This document shows positions 36,952-47,513 of a stretch of DNA of 64,000 nt, piece by piece. The DNA lies in NCBI RefSeq assembly GCF_021130785.1, contig NW_025776250.1, positions 172,828 through 236,827 on the forward strand, in the 5' to 3' direction. The notes under the pieces were generated by a model. That model ran no database searches. It was not told where the DNA came from and was given only the letters and a program-made list of their open reading frames with translations. The position numbers were made by a program, and so were the translations under genes. Each line of letters begins with the position of its first letter. Position 1 is the stretch's first letter. Source of the stretch: Homalodisca vitripennis. Lineage: Eukaryota > Arthropoda > Insecta > Hemiptera > Cicadellidae.

Positions 36952-37875
36952 CTAGCGGGCCCGGCGCGCTTTGCTGCGCATTTCAATAATTTTTTGCAAA
37001 AGTTGCCCGCGGCTTCGCACGCAATTTCCCGTTGAAAACAGTACACTATATTCACTTATTCTTTTTCTATCACATTCTAAACATTGCTGAGATAATTGAT
37101 AGTCGTTCCATCGTGAGCCTCTTGGGCGTATTATGAAGGTATGTACCATATTCCTGCCTCTATCTAGCTGTTACCCACGGCTTCGCACGCAAATCTTAAG
37201 AACCGAAGTCCTTATATTACTTAGTAAATTTTTTTTTTACTATAATAAATTTTAGATTAAATTAGTTATATCTCCGATGCCACGATTGAGCTTGCTTTGT
37301 TGTCTCGATCGAGAGAATATGTACACACGGAGTTTTGAGAACCATACTTCTGTCAAAAAAAACAACTAAGGTTGATTTTATAACATTCTTTATATTTGTA
37401 GCCAACGTAAGATAGTAATTATGATATCTGCATTGCTCTTCTGATCAAGCATGAGCATGGTTTATATTAAATAAATATTGCAGTTAAAGGTGAATTTTTA
37501 CGTCAAATTTGAATTGTATTATCTGGATAGTAAAGTCTATGTTTAACAGTGATTGCAGAAACAGTTTAAACAAAATTTGTCGTTTCTCTTAAGCTTACTC
37601 TATGCTTTAAAACTATAAGTGTAATATATGTTTACAAAGAACAGCTGATTAAAAATTTGAAAAGACGTTAACATATGTTTGCTGCAATGCATTTCTTATG
37701 GGTATTTCTGTAACCAGTGGGGCGGAATCCTGAATCGGGAAAGGGATGGGCATAGCTTATAAACCTTCTCCGTGGAAAAATACATATACGTACAAATTTT
37801 CATCATGATCGGTCCAATAGTTCACGATTCCATAAAGGACAAACATACAAACATTCATTTTTATATATATAGATT
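36952..37875. mobile_element. retroposon of the GCGGCTTCGCACGC family, nested heads
   Basis: The head motif occurs twice: CGCGGCTTCGCACGCAATT at 37008 and CCACGGCTTCGCACGCAAAT at 37173. The tail is GGGCATAGCTTATAAACC, CATCATGATCGGTCCAATAG, AACATACAAACATTC and TATATATAGATT (37747-37875). The same head and tail frame the copy at 56856-57393. This arrangement is a known dispersed insect repeat type, and I cannot say whether it is a SINE or a LINE-derived tail. A 65-codon minus frame over the first head (36952-37149) is not a gene. Confidence 0.7.
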
Positions 37876-39032
37876 GAACAGCTTAGTGATTTTATTATTA
37901 TAAGAGTAAAATTAAGTTTCTTTTACTTTTTAATCACTTTTTACATTGCTATATGTGTGTATATTTGATAGAAACTGCAATTAAAATGGAACCTAGTATG
38001 CTTTGCCTTACAAACAAGTTTTCCGGTCAAATAAATGTTGTAAATTATTAATAAACTATTGAAATAATACAAATGTATTAGTTACATATAAATATAAAAC
38101 ATTATATTTTCATGAAAACTGCAGTTTTTTGACCCTTTCTTATTCAATACTTACAACGTGGAAGTGTTAACGCTAAAAACGTTTTCACAAAATATAAAAA
38201 AATAAATAGATATTTGTTTTTTGTACTCTTTGGGCATCAATTTAATATTTTATAGACACAATTATTTTCTATATTTGTATAATATTATATATGATAATAA
38301 CAAAATTAAAAGATTAAATTTATTTAATTTGGAAACCAAACAAAAATAAGTCAATTTTGTCAGAATGAAAAAATCTGTAATGACAAGTATTTACTATTAG
38401 ACAACATTTTAACTTTTCTTTAATATTTGGTATCCTATTTAGTTCCCTTAAAACTGTTCATTACAAAAATCGACACATAGGCTACATTGATATCCTTATT
38501 CATGTAAGTTTATCTGATTGGCACAATTAGTTGGGAATAAAAAGTTTTTCATTCATTATAATGGGTTTTCATTCTAAAAATTGTTTGTTTCTTCAATTCT
38601 CGTCGTTGACCAGTTATTGATTTACAATGGCTATTTTTCTGCACGTGGCTCGGTCAGACATAGTAATCCACATGATATGCTGTCCAATGTCAACTACTGG
38701 AAAATAAATGGTTTATGGGCTATGCCTAATGACCGTTCTCGGAAGTAATTTGTGTAACGGAATCAGTGAAATCCGTTTACAGAATTACAACCAATGCTGA
38801 TATTACTCTGGCATAATCGAAGCTATCCAACTCATATTACATCCTTACTTTGTATGCAGAATTTATGAATGAACTCCTAATTATAATTAGTATTCTAAGT
38901 TTAACAGATATGTTATGCATTGCAAAATATTGACATTTTAGGCTGGAACCAGTTATTTTTACAGGTTAAATTTTCATTACTATACTATTTAATTAATTAG
39001 TTCAGAAACTAATTAATTAAATATTAATTAAC

Positions 39033-39035
<3 letters not shown>
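37876..39035. other. AT-rich stretch, nothing seen
   Basis: No gene, repeat or structured element could be supported here. Confidence 0.4.

Positions 39036-39064
<29 letters not shown>
39036..39064. repeat. (TA)n microsatellite
   Basis: A short TA run of about 14 units. Confidence 0.95.
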
Positions 39065-39067
<3 letters not shown>

Positions 39068-39394
39068 GAGTTCTGGGAATCAAAAACATAAAATGTCTGC
39101 CTAGGAATTTTTTTATACATATGAGAACATAATAATAAAAAGAGCTACTGATAGTCCTTCCGGCTCGATTGGAAGAACGAGGTATATTTTGTGCCAACAA
39201 GAATATTTATTCTCTTGAGATTTATATGTACTCATACCTTGAAACGATTCGAGATACAAAAAAATGTGTAGGAATTGTAATAAGAATTGCAGGAAACATT
39301 TTGTAATCTAGGTTCATAGGTTTTGCATTTAATAAAAAATTGGAATAGCAAAATTATTACAAATTAGAGACCAACGACTTACTCAAAATATTGA

Positions 39395-39850
39395 TAAGAT
39401 AATTTTTTTGGCGAGACAAAACGACCACTAAATGTGAGAATTAAAGAACATAAAGACAATACGAAAAAAGGATTACTGGGAAAGTCTTAAATTGCTCAAC
39501 ATTTCTGTATGAAAATTATCACATGAAATGGGATAAAACCTACATAATACACCGCGAGAAGAGTTTTTTCAAACGCAATCTTATTCATACATAAAATTAG
39601 CAGACCAACCGCTAGGTCAACCTTAGGTTGAGGTTAGATCGCTTTGGGTACCAATATTGGAAAAAGAACTAACTAGGAAACATAAAAAGATTATAACAAT
39701 TAAATAAACATAAACCAACAAAATTCGTACTCACACCATGACCCAAGGCCTAGGACCAAAACATAGGATCGGAAGCTGTTTGCCTTTAACCCTTCATCCC
39801 TGCACCATCGCCTTCCTGCCCCCATTGTTTCAGACGACGCTACGCGGTGC
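39395..39850 (+). pseudogene. Penelope-like element GIY-YIG endonuclease end
   Basis: In a broken plus-strand frame I read FFGETKRPLNVRIKEH, DNTKKGLLGKS-stop-IAQHF, then in another frame MKWDKTYIIHREKSFFKR (approximate, across a frame change), LWVPILEKELTRKHKKIIT, and RLPAPIVSDDATRC. GETxRPLxxRIxEH followed by S.(I/V)A.H, a WD...I..RE..FFKR block and the element C-terminus is the order of the GIY-YIG endonuclease in Penelope-like retroelements. The N-terminal GIY motif and the reverse transcriptase are absent. A hammerhead-type motif follows at 40081, as expected for this class. Confidence 0.75.
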
Positions 39851-40076
39851 TGATGAAAGAGCCGACATCGACATTCTTGTAAGCATCCCACTGTAGCCTG
39901 TGCTAGTGTGATGTGTGATTGTTATCCTCATACTTGTGATTTGTGCTCGGAACTTTCATCCTGCGCAGTGACAGCGCCAGGACTGGACTCCAAGCAGCTT
40001 TTGGGTATGTTTAACCCTTTTCTTTTCCTTCTTATCTTCTTTCTCTCCTATATTTCTAAATATATTAATACCTCCT

Positions 40077-40130
40077 ACACCTGACGAAGAGGATAGATTT
40101 CAATCCTCGAAACGTTGTGTTAATCTTTTG
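40077..40130 (+). ncRNA. hammerhead-ribozyme-like core (Penelope-type)
   Basis: CTGACGA (40081-40087), a 6-bp perfect stem II GAGGAT/ATCCTC (40089-40094 with 40103-40108) around loop AGATTTCA, then GAAAC (40109-40113). Both conserved core boxes CUGANGA and GAAA are intact and joined by a full stem II. Stem III would be the very short ACG.../GT type known for Penelope elements. Stem I may pair CCTACAC with a GTAG...GTG segment near 40132-40140. Self-cleavage is not proven. It follows the Penelope relic at 39395-39850 on the same strand. Confidence 0.65.
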
Positions 40131-40819
40131 TAGCGTGACAAATTATTAACAGTTATTAACTCTCACGTGCTTCTATTGTTACAAGAGACAAATATTTCTC
40201 GGTGTTGCTATAAACAATGTCTGTCTTATACAGCTACTTATCTTGAGTCGCTTTAAACGAGCACGGTGCATATACAAATCATGTAACGTTGAAGCTTTAA
40301 TTTATAAAAGGCACCTTTAATTACACTTGTTATAGTAGCGTAAGTTGTTGGCGATCTTTACGTTTAATTACCCCACGATCTGATAATGTTTATGTTAACA
40401 GTTATAATATTTTAATTATTAATATAAAAATAACAGACTACATCAGATTAGTTTATTTTTAAGAAACATAATACTAACATTTGCCTAATTACATCACCAA
40501 CTGATTGTTACTTACATTACATGTTACTTGTTCGGCAAGTCACGTCTTGTCAGACACGTCGATGATGTTCTATAAGACACAGGTTAGGTTGGGTAATTGG
40601 GACAGTAGCTGGATTCCACCCCTTAACATGCCCAAGGAAATTTTAGAATTCATGTCTAGCACGACTTGCTATATATGCCTTACATATAATTGGAAATTTG
40701 TTAAAATCGAGTTAATTCAATAAAATTCTTTGAATACTATGATGAAATTTGAGACTTGCATACAGTGGTTTCTTTTATATGAGATTATAATATATGATAT
40801 TCAGAGAATGCATTATTTT

Positions 40820-40950
40820 TCCTAGTATTGTAACTGTAGTTCCTATTGCTCCTTCACTGTTTGTAGCGTAATATTACGTTCATACGGATTGCGTAAAAGT
40901 GCACCACTGCCGTAATATCACGCATCGTTATGTTTTTCCTCTTTTATTGT
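40820..40950. repeat. decayed copy of the 142-bp unit
   Basis: GTAACTGTAGTTCC, GTAATATTACG and GTAATATCACGCATCGTTATG echo parts of the adjacent unit, with GTTTTTCCTCTTTTATTGTG leading straight into the first clear copy. Confidence 0.5.
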
Positions 40951-42372
40951 GTTCTCTGCCGTAATATTGCGCAAAGAGCATATTTCGGCACCTTTGGAGT
41001 TTGTTATAGTTGCACAGTGCAGAAAGCTACCGTGTGTTGTTATAAGTCACCCGTCCTGGAGTATTTTATAGTTTTATTTCTTGTGTTTATTGTGTTCTCT
41101 ATCGTAACATTGCGCAAGGAGCATACTACGACACCTCCGTGAGATCGCTGTAGTTACACAGTGCAGACAGCTACCGTGTGTTGTTATGTCACCCGTCTTA
41201 GAGTATTTTATAGTTTTATTTCTTGTGTTTATTGTGTTCTCTGCCGTAACATTGCGCAAGGAGCATACTACGACACCTCCGTGAGATCGCTGTAGTTACA
41301 CAGTGCAGACAGCTACCGTGTGTTGTTATGTCACCCGTCTTAGAGTATTTTATAGTTTTATTTCTTGTGTTTATTGTGTTCTCTGCCGTAACATTGCGCA
41401 AGGAGCATACTACGACACCTCCGTGAGATCGCTGTAGTTACACAGTGCAGACAGCTACCGTGTGTTGTTATGTCACCCGTCTTAGAGTATTTTATAGTTT
41501 TATTTCTTGTGTTTATTGTGTTCTCTGCCGTAACATTGCGCAAGGAGCATACTACGACACCTCCGTGAGATCGCTGTAGTTACACAGTGCAGGCAGCTAC
41601 CGTGTGTTGTTATGTCACCCGTCTTAGAGTATTTTATAGTTTTATTTCTTGTGTTTATTGTGTTCTCTGCCGTAACATTACGCAAGGAGCATACTACGAC
41701 ACGTCCGTGAGATCGCTGTAGTTACACAGTGCAGGCAGCTACCGTGTGTTGTTATGTCACCCGTCTTAGAGTATTTTATAGTTTTATTTTCTTGTGTTTA
41801 TTGTGTTCTCTGCCGTAACATTACGCAAGGAGCATACTACGACACGTCCGTGAGATCGCTGTAGTTACACAGTGCAGGCAGCTACCGTGTGTTGTTATGT
41901 CACCCGTCTTAGAGTATTTTATAGTTTTATTTCTTGTGTTTATTGTGTTCTCTGCCGTAATATTGCGCAAGGAGCATACTACGACACCTCCGTGAGATCG
42001 CTGTAGTTACACAGTGCAGACAGCTACCGTGTGTTGTTATGTCACCCGTCTTAGAGTATTTTATAGTTTTATTTCTTGTGTTTATTGTGTTCTCTGCCGT
42101 AACATTGCGCAAGGAGCATACTACGACACCTCCGTGAGATCGCTGTAGTTACACAGTGCAGGCAGCTACCGTGTGTTGTTATGTCACCCGTCTTAGAGTA
42201 TTTTATAGTTTTATTTCTTGTGTTCATTGTGTTCTCTGCCGTAACATTACGCAAGGAGCATACTACGACACGTCCGTGAGATCGCTGTAGTTACACAGTG
42301 CAGGCAGCTACCGTGTGTTGTTATGTCACCCGTCTTGGAGTATTTTATAGTTTTATTTCTTGTGTTTATTGT
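40951..42372. repeat. 142-bp tandem repeat, ten copies
   Basis: GTTCTCTGCCGTAA starts units at 40951, 41094, 41236, 41378, 41520, 41662, 41805, 41947, 42089 and 42231, with spacing 142 or 143. The first is the most diverged. Two variant sites group the others: CACCTCCG versus CACGTCCG, and GCAGACAGC versus GCAGGCAGC. Each unit holds the same 61-codon minus-strand open frame. Because 142 is not a multiple of three, it does not read through, so it does not look like a protein repeat. Confidence 0.97.
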
Positions 42373-44190
42373 GCCATGGAAAATATCCGGCGCACAAATA
42401 GGCGATTGGCATCGTGTTAATATTTTAATATTTTACACAAAATAATTACTTACACCTATAAGCACTAAGCACCGTACACCCAAGACACTAGGAGGCCTGA
42501 TGAAACTGTAATCTAAGGTAATCAATAGATTGATTTAAACATTTTTCTGGATAAAGTGTTTTTAGATTGGCCTTGGTTCCCCTCTACCCCTTTCATCAAT
42601 CAAAATCAAAATTAAATATTGAACACAAAAAGTTAAAATACTTTTAGGCCTTGCTAAATTCATTTATAAAATTAATGTTTCTAATTGACTGATGGCTTTT
42701 AAAATAAAAAAGACGTAGATAGTTTTCTTTCATCTTTTATGTCGTCACAAAAATAACTAATATATATTCAGTTGTATCATTATACCTCAGTTCTGGTATA
42801 TAGATTATGTAAAAAAAACTACTTTTATAGATTATGTTCAGAAAATAAATGATTTCTCATTAAAACACAAATGTATGAAACGCACTCCGTATTTCATTCT
42901 AATATACAACATATAAATCTGATAGAGCTACAAGACGCTTTTCAATGATATTTTACTCTCAAATGAGAGAAAAATAAATGCGTACTATATTTTAAGGATA
43001 TTACTGCATATATTTATTATCTATCTTATTACAAATCTAAACTGTTATTTTATGCATTTTGGTGGGAATATTATACACATAATGTATTCGTTCACATATC
43101 TTAAACATTCTTCACTCTTCATTATGCCTTGATTGAGAACCAAAATGTTAAACTTCAAAATTCAGTATACCTCACGATTAATGCTAAACCGCCTGCATGC
43201 CCACACAAGCACCCCACCAGTTATATGTAATTGTGGTTTTTTTTGGTAAAACTGAACAGCGTTACCAAGCGTTAAAAGAGGAATGATTAAACCCCACAGC
43301 GGAGGGAGGGTTGAAATATTAGAAACCAAGATCCGCCGGAAAGTGATCGCTACGGGATTACCTCAAGCGGAAATCACCTTCCTCCTTTCTAGGAAATTCA
43401 AAAGGATTTTAAGACTTCAGACTTCATCACCTAAATGTTCTTTGACAACCAGAGATTATAGTTCCAAAAATATTAAGAATAAATGTTTCAACAGCCTTCA
43501 CCCTGCACACGCTGATTTATTACAATAGAATTTTTTACATTCTAAAAACTCTAATAATCATTGCAAAAGAACCGTTAATGTGATTGCATTACAATCTTAT
43601 AATTCCTTGTTACTGTTTTACTTTTACAGTAATACTAGTTTATGTTATTCAAATTTCTATGTTTGATTAATTAATATAAAATAACATTCAATATACATTG
43701 AAATATATCAAATATTATATACTTTCTTAATCTATGTTTTCTTAACTATTATTGACGTTACATTAGTTTGCATTTTACTCTAAGCACATTCTTTGTTTGT
43801 CATTTAGCCAGAACTCCTAGCACATCTTGTGACAATACAAAGGAACTATTTTTGTGAAACATCATCGAGATGAACACAATTGTCCAGTAAAAGATGGTGA
43901 TGGAGTTTTTAATCTTAACGTGACACTTAAAAATAAACGTACCACACTCAACATACGATAAAAATGTTAAAATTACTGAGGCTATGTTTGTAAATAATGT
44001 GTGGTTTAAGTACTCCCACTTCCAAGTATCCTAGTCCCAATATGAAAAAATACAGGTTTATCGTTTATGTTAAAGTAGCAAGTTAGTTATTTTAAATTTG
44101 AGGTATTGACGTGTCCTATCCTGCCTTCGTCCTTTTAGGTATATTTAGGACTAATCATAAAGATACATTTAAGTTATGCCAGCAAGTGTA
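42373..44190. other. AT-rich stretch, no supported gene
   Basis: An 81-codon frame at 43283-43528 starts MIKPHSGGRVEILETKIRRK. Upstream, GCCTGCATGCCCACACAAGC reads RLHAHTSTPPVICNCG in another frame. I cannot assign either to a family. Confidence 0.4.
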
Positions 44191-45190
44191 GGTGTAATCA
44201 CTGGATTTATATTCATTTTCCCAATAATGAAGAATTACTGAGCCCGCAAATATGTGTATTATCACTGGAATGATGATTAATTTCCTAAAAAAACAGCAAC
44301 GTTATCCCGATAAGTATGAATGGGTTCATTGAACGTATATTATTTCTCCCTAACGATGCAGCATTGTTATATGGTTGAGTACGTATATCATCACTGGATT
44401 CATATTAATTACCAAACTATACAGAATTTTTATACTGTTGAGTACGTATATCATCACTGGATTCATATTAATTACCCAAACTATACAGAATTTTTATACT
44501 GTTGAGTACGTATATCATCACTGGATTCGAATGAATTTTTCTAACTATACACAATTTTTATACTGTTGAGTACGTATATCATTACTGGATTCATATTAAT
44601 TACCCAAACTATACAGCATTTTTATACTGTTGAGTACGTATATCATCACTGGATTCGAATGAATTTTTCTAACTATACAGAATTTGTATACTGTTGAGTA
44701 CGTATATCATTACTGGATTCATATTAATTACCCAAACTATACAGCATTTTTATACTGTTAAGTACGTATATCGTCTCTGGATTCATATTAATTACCTAAA
44801 CTATACAGAATTTTTATACTTTTGAGTACGTATATCATCACTGGTTCGAATTAATTTTTCTAACTATACAGCATTTTTATACTGTTAAGTACGTATATCG
44901 TCTCTGGATTCATATTAATTACCCAAACTATACAGCATTTTTATACTGTTGAGTACGTATATCATCACAGGGTTCGAATTAATTTTTCTAACTATACAGA
45001 ATTTTTATACTGTTGTGTACGTATATCGTTACTGGATTCATATTAATTACCCAAACTATACAGCATTTTTATACTGTTGAGTACGTATATCGTCTCTGGA
45101 TTCATACTAATTATCCTAAAGATACGGCATTTCCATGCTGGTAAGTAGATATGTTATTGGTCCCTGAATTCATATTAATTTTCTCTACCA
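44190..45190. repeat. 64-bp tandem repeat with AABAB order
   Basis: GTTGAGTACGTATATC begins units at 44374, 44437, 44501, 44565, 44629, 44693, 44757, 44821, 44884, 44948, 45012 and 45076. Type A carries GGATTCATATTAATTACCC and type B GGATTCGAATGAATTTTTC (or AATTAATTTTTC). The order is A A B A B A A B A B A A, so a five-unit block is repeated. Degenerate units lie on both sides (from about 44190 and up to about 45190). Confidence 0.93.
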
Positions 45191-45937
45191 CCACAAGTCG
45201 TGTATCCCTACCATGATAGATTGGATGAGAGCTTACTCAGAAACAGCACCATCTACCGTTCAACTTGTGATAATTGTATCACTTCTCCGTGTAAAGAATA
45301 AATTATATAAAGAACATCAGAGTTAAAACATTCTAATTATTTAATTACTATTTATTAAAACAACTTGTATGGCCGGGGGTTTAATTTGGTTCTGGGATTA
45401 GCAATTAATTTAGATTGATGAACCCGTTATCACCATGAAAATCTGAAACTACTCTTTTCGGGGATTATTTGTAAAATTTCTTAAATCTCTTAGTGCCTTG
45501 TAGATTAAAAGTTCCTGCAGGATTCAAACTCAATATCACCTCGATCGAATTTTCGCTGTTTCAAACTATTTGAATTACTTTAAATCTAAAATAATAAACA
45601 TCTTCTTAACTTATATGCTAATTCTTGTAGAATAAGCATATTTTTACTAAATATTACTGAATGAAAAAGCGTTGTTTGCTATTCACCCAAAAGATATATA
45701 TTCATCCTACATTTAAACGTACGCAATTATATCGATAAAAGGTCTAAAAACTAGAATTCTATTTACTTTTAATTTACCTTTAATTATTTTACAATAAAAT
45801 TCCCAATCATTGCACTACATTCAAATTCAGCCACTTTCTCTGTTATTGTTGCAGTATACGGTTATATGCTTACTTCTACTAAAGAATGTTTAACTTAAAC
45901 TACACGTCCTCGGTAAACAAATAACTTCCTGAAAAAT
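45191..45937. other. AT-rich stretch, nothing seen
   Basis: No gene, repeat or structured element could be supported. Confidence 0.4.
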
Positions 45938-46685
45938 ATCATTTATACTTTTCAAAGAAGAACCTCTCTACTTACAGTTCTTACAGCACCTCCTGGAAAC
46001 CTTAATTCTGTCACAGAAATGCGAAAATGTTTTCTTCACGTACAAAGCGCAGATTACAAGAGAGGGGTATTTTAGGAAATAAATACTACATTTATACGTT
46101 TTTTTACTTTGTTCATGATTATCAGAACTGTCTGTGTGATTAACGCAATATTAAATATACCATGATATATTCAGTAGTGGAAATATTCTAAAATATCAAA
46201 AGCTTGTTGTTACTTTCTTAGAAATTCTACTTACAAATACAATTATGTATATGTAAATATCCATAAGTATGTATAATTTAAATAGTCTTTGATTATATAT
46301 ACTTGCATAAATTAAGTACAAATATGCCGACTGGGAAATCTATAACAAACCGACCACAAGCCCTGAAAACGGGAGTTCCCAAAATTACATTTTGTGTCAA
46401 AGGCTTACTTACATATTAGCATCAAGTAAAGTAATACCTTACTTAAGCTACTCAAATTTTACCAAATTCCAAAATATTAAGGTTCTAACGTATACTTCCA
46501 AAACCAAATATTGTAAAAATATGGTTATAGCCAGTTTCTCGTATTTTTCACTACGACGAGAGACTTCAAAAAATGATTATACAACTTAATGGGTGTAAAA
46601 GTCTGTTAAATATGGATTGAAGGATTTTACTGAGCATGTAGAGAGAGGTAAGTAGAGAGGTTCTTCTTTGAAAAGTATAAATGAT
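45938..46685. mobile_element. element bounded by a perfect 38-bp inverted repeat
   Basis: ATCATTTATACTTTTCAAAG then AAGAACCTCTCTACTTAC (45938-45975) is exactly complementary to 46648-46685. The matching bases stop abruptly on both sides, and the 672 bp between them show no further symmetry. No clear target duplication is seen. A 65-codon frame inside (46392-46589) is not recognised. It could be a MITE, a foldback element or a recent inverted duplication. Confidence 0.75.
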
Positions 46686-47039
46686 AACATTATTTCACGG
46701 ACATGGGACTACACTCCCTATAGCTCTACTAATGCTGAACGAATCCATAAAATGAAATGTGGCTCTTAATTAAACACAAAAATATACGGTTGACTCTCTA
46801 TCAGGAATTTTTCTAGGTAAGTCATATTATATCTCGAGTGTCTCGAATTTGTTGGACAAATTTGTATTGTAAGAACCAAAATATACATGGTTAGGCAGGC
46901 ATTACGCAAAGACTTTTTGGGCCCACCGAATTTACTGGCTTCGAATCGCTCATCTAATAGTAACGTTATACTTTCTATAACAACAGATTCTTGCAATCTA
47001 AAATCTTATATTAATTTCCATAGTATGTTAATCCTAAAA

Positions 47040-47513
47040 TTAAGTAAATTGTAAAGCACTGTAATACAAAAAGAAATCATCAAATTAGTATATGGCACTC
47101 TATAATTTCTGTTTCAACTATACCTGTTTTAGTGGTGCTTTGTTGTATATTATAGTCTTTGCATTTAAATTGTTCGATATTGTTGTTGTATTGTATAGTT
47201 TATTGATTATTTCATGTACCTGTTCTTGTTGATCTTGTTTAATCAACCCTGTTTTGCTTGACTCTCAGTGCATCTTCAATCTCCAAACTTTTCTTGTTAT
47301 ACTGTCAAATGGTTACCTGTTTGTTGTTATTGAAGTACTGTTATCTATTAATTTAGTCGTTATCAAGTTTTTGTTATCCAACTGTATCAGTTGTTGTATT
47401 CGTTTGTTGCACTCTTATTCTATATTGTTATGTTATTTTACTATGAAATGGTATTGTAAAAGTGGCGATTGCCGTGGAAATAAATAAATAATAAATAAAT
47501 AAATAAATAAAAA
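47040..47513 (+). mobile_element. 3' end of a LINE-type retroposon with (AAAT)n tail
   Basis: A T-rich, stop-rich segment rich in TTGTTGTTAT-like stretches ends GTGGCGATTGCCGTGGAAAT and then (AAAT)n at 47478-47513. A GCCGTGGAAATAAATAAA end with a short tetranucleotide tail is typical of Jockey/CR1-type LINE 3' ends. No coding part is recognised upstream. Confidence 0.5.

Noticed and set aside
40580..40600. Interstitial telomere repeat (AGGTTAGGTTGGG)
   Set aside because: Fewer than three TTAGG units, so chance is sufficient.
41074..42254. Six identical 61-codon minus-strand frames
   Set aside because: Same unit of the 142-bp array read each time. The period is not a multiple of three and no frame continues across units.
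44190..45190. CRISPR-like regular spacing
   Set aside because: The whole 64-bp unit is repeated, with no unique spacers, no leader and no Cas genes, in a eukaryotic context.
46766..46996. Possible LINE C-terminal piece on the minus strand (LTMYILVLTIQICPTNSRHS)
   Set aside because: A weak likeness to the LYI...HSYxTR region, but the surrounding motifs (LPE.IK, FK..LK) are missing.
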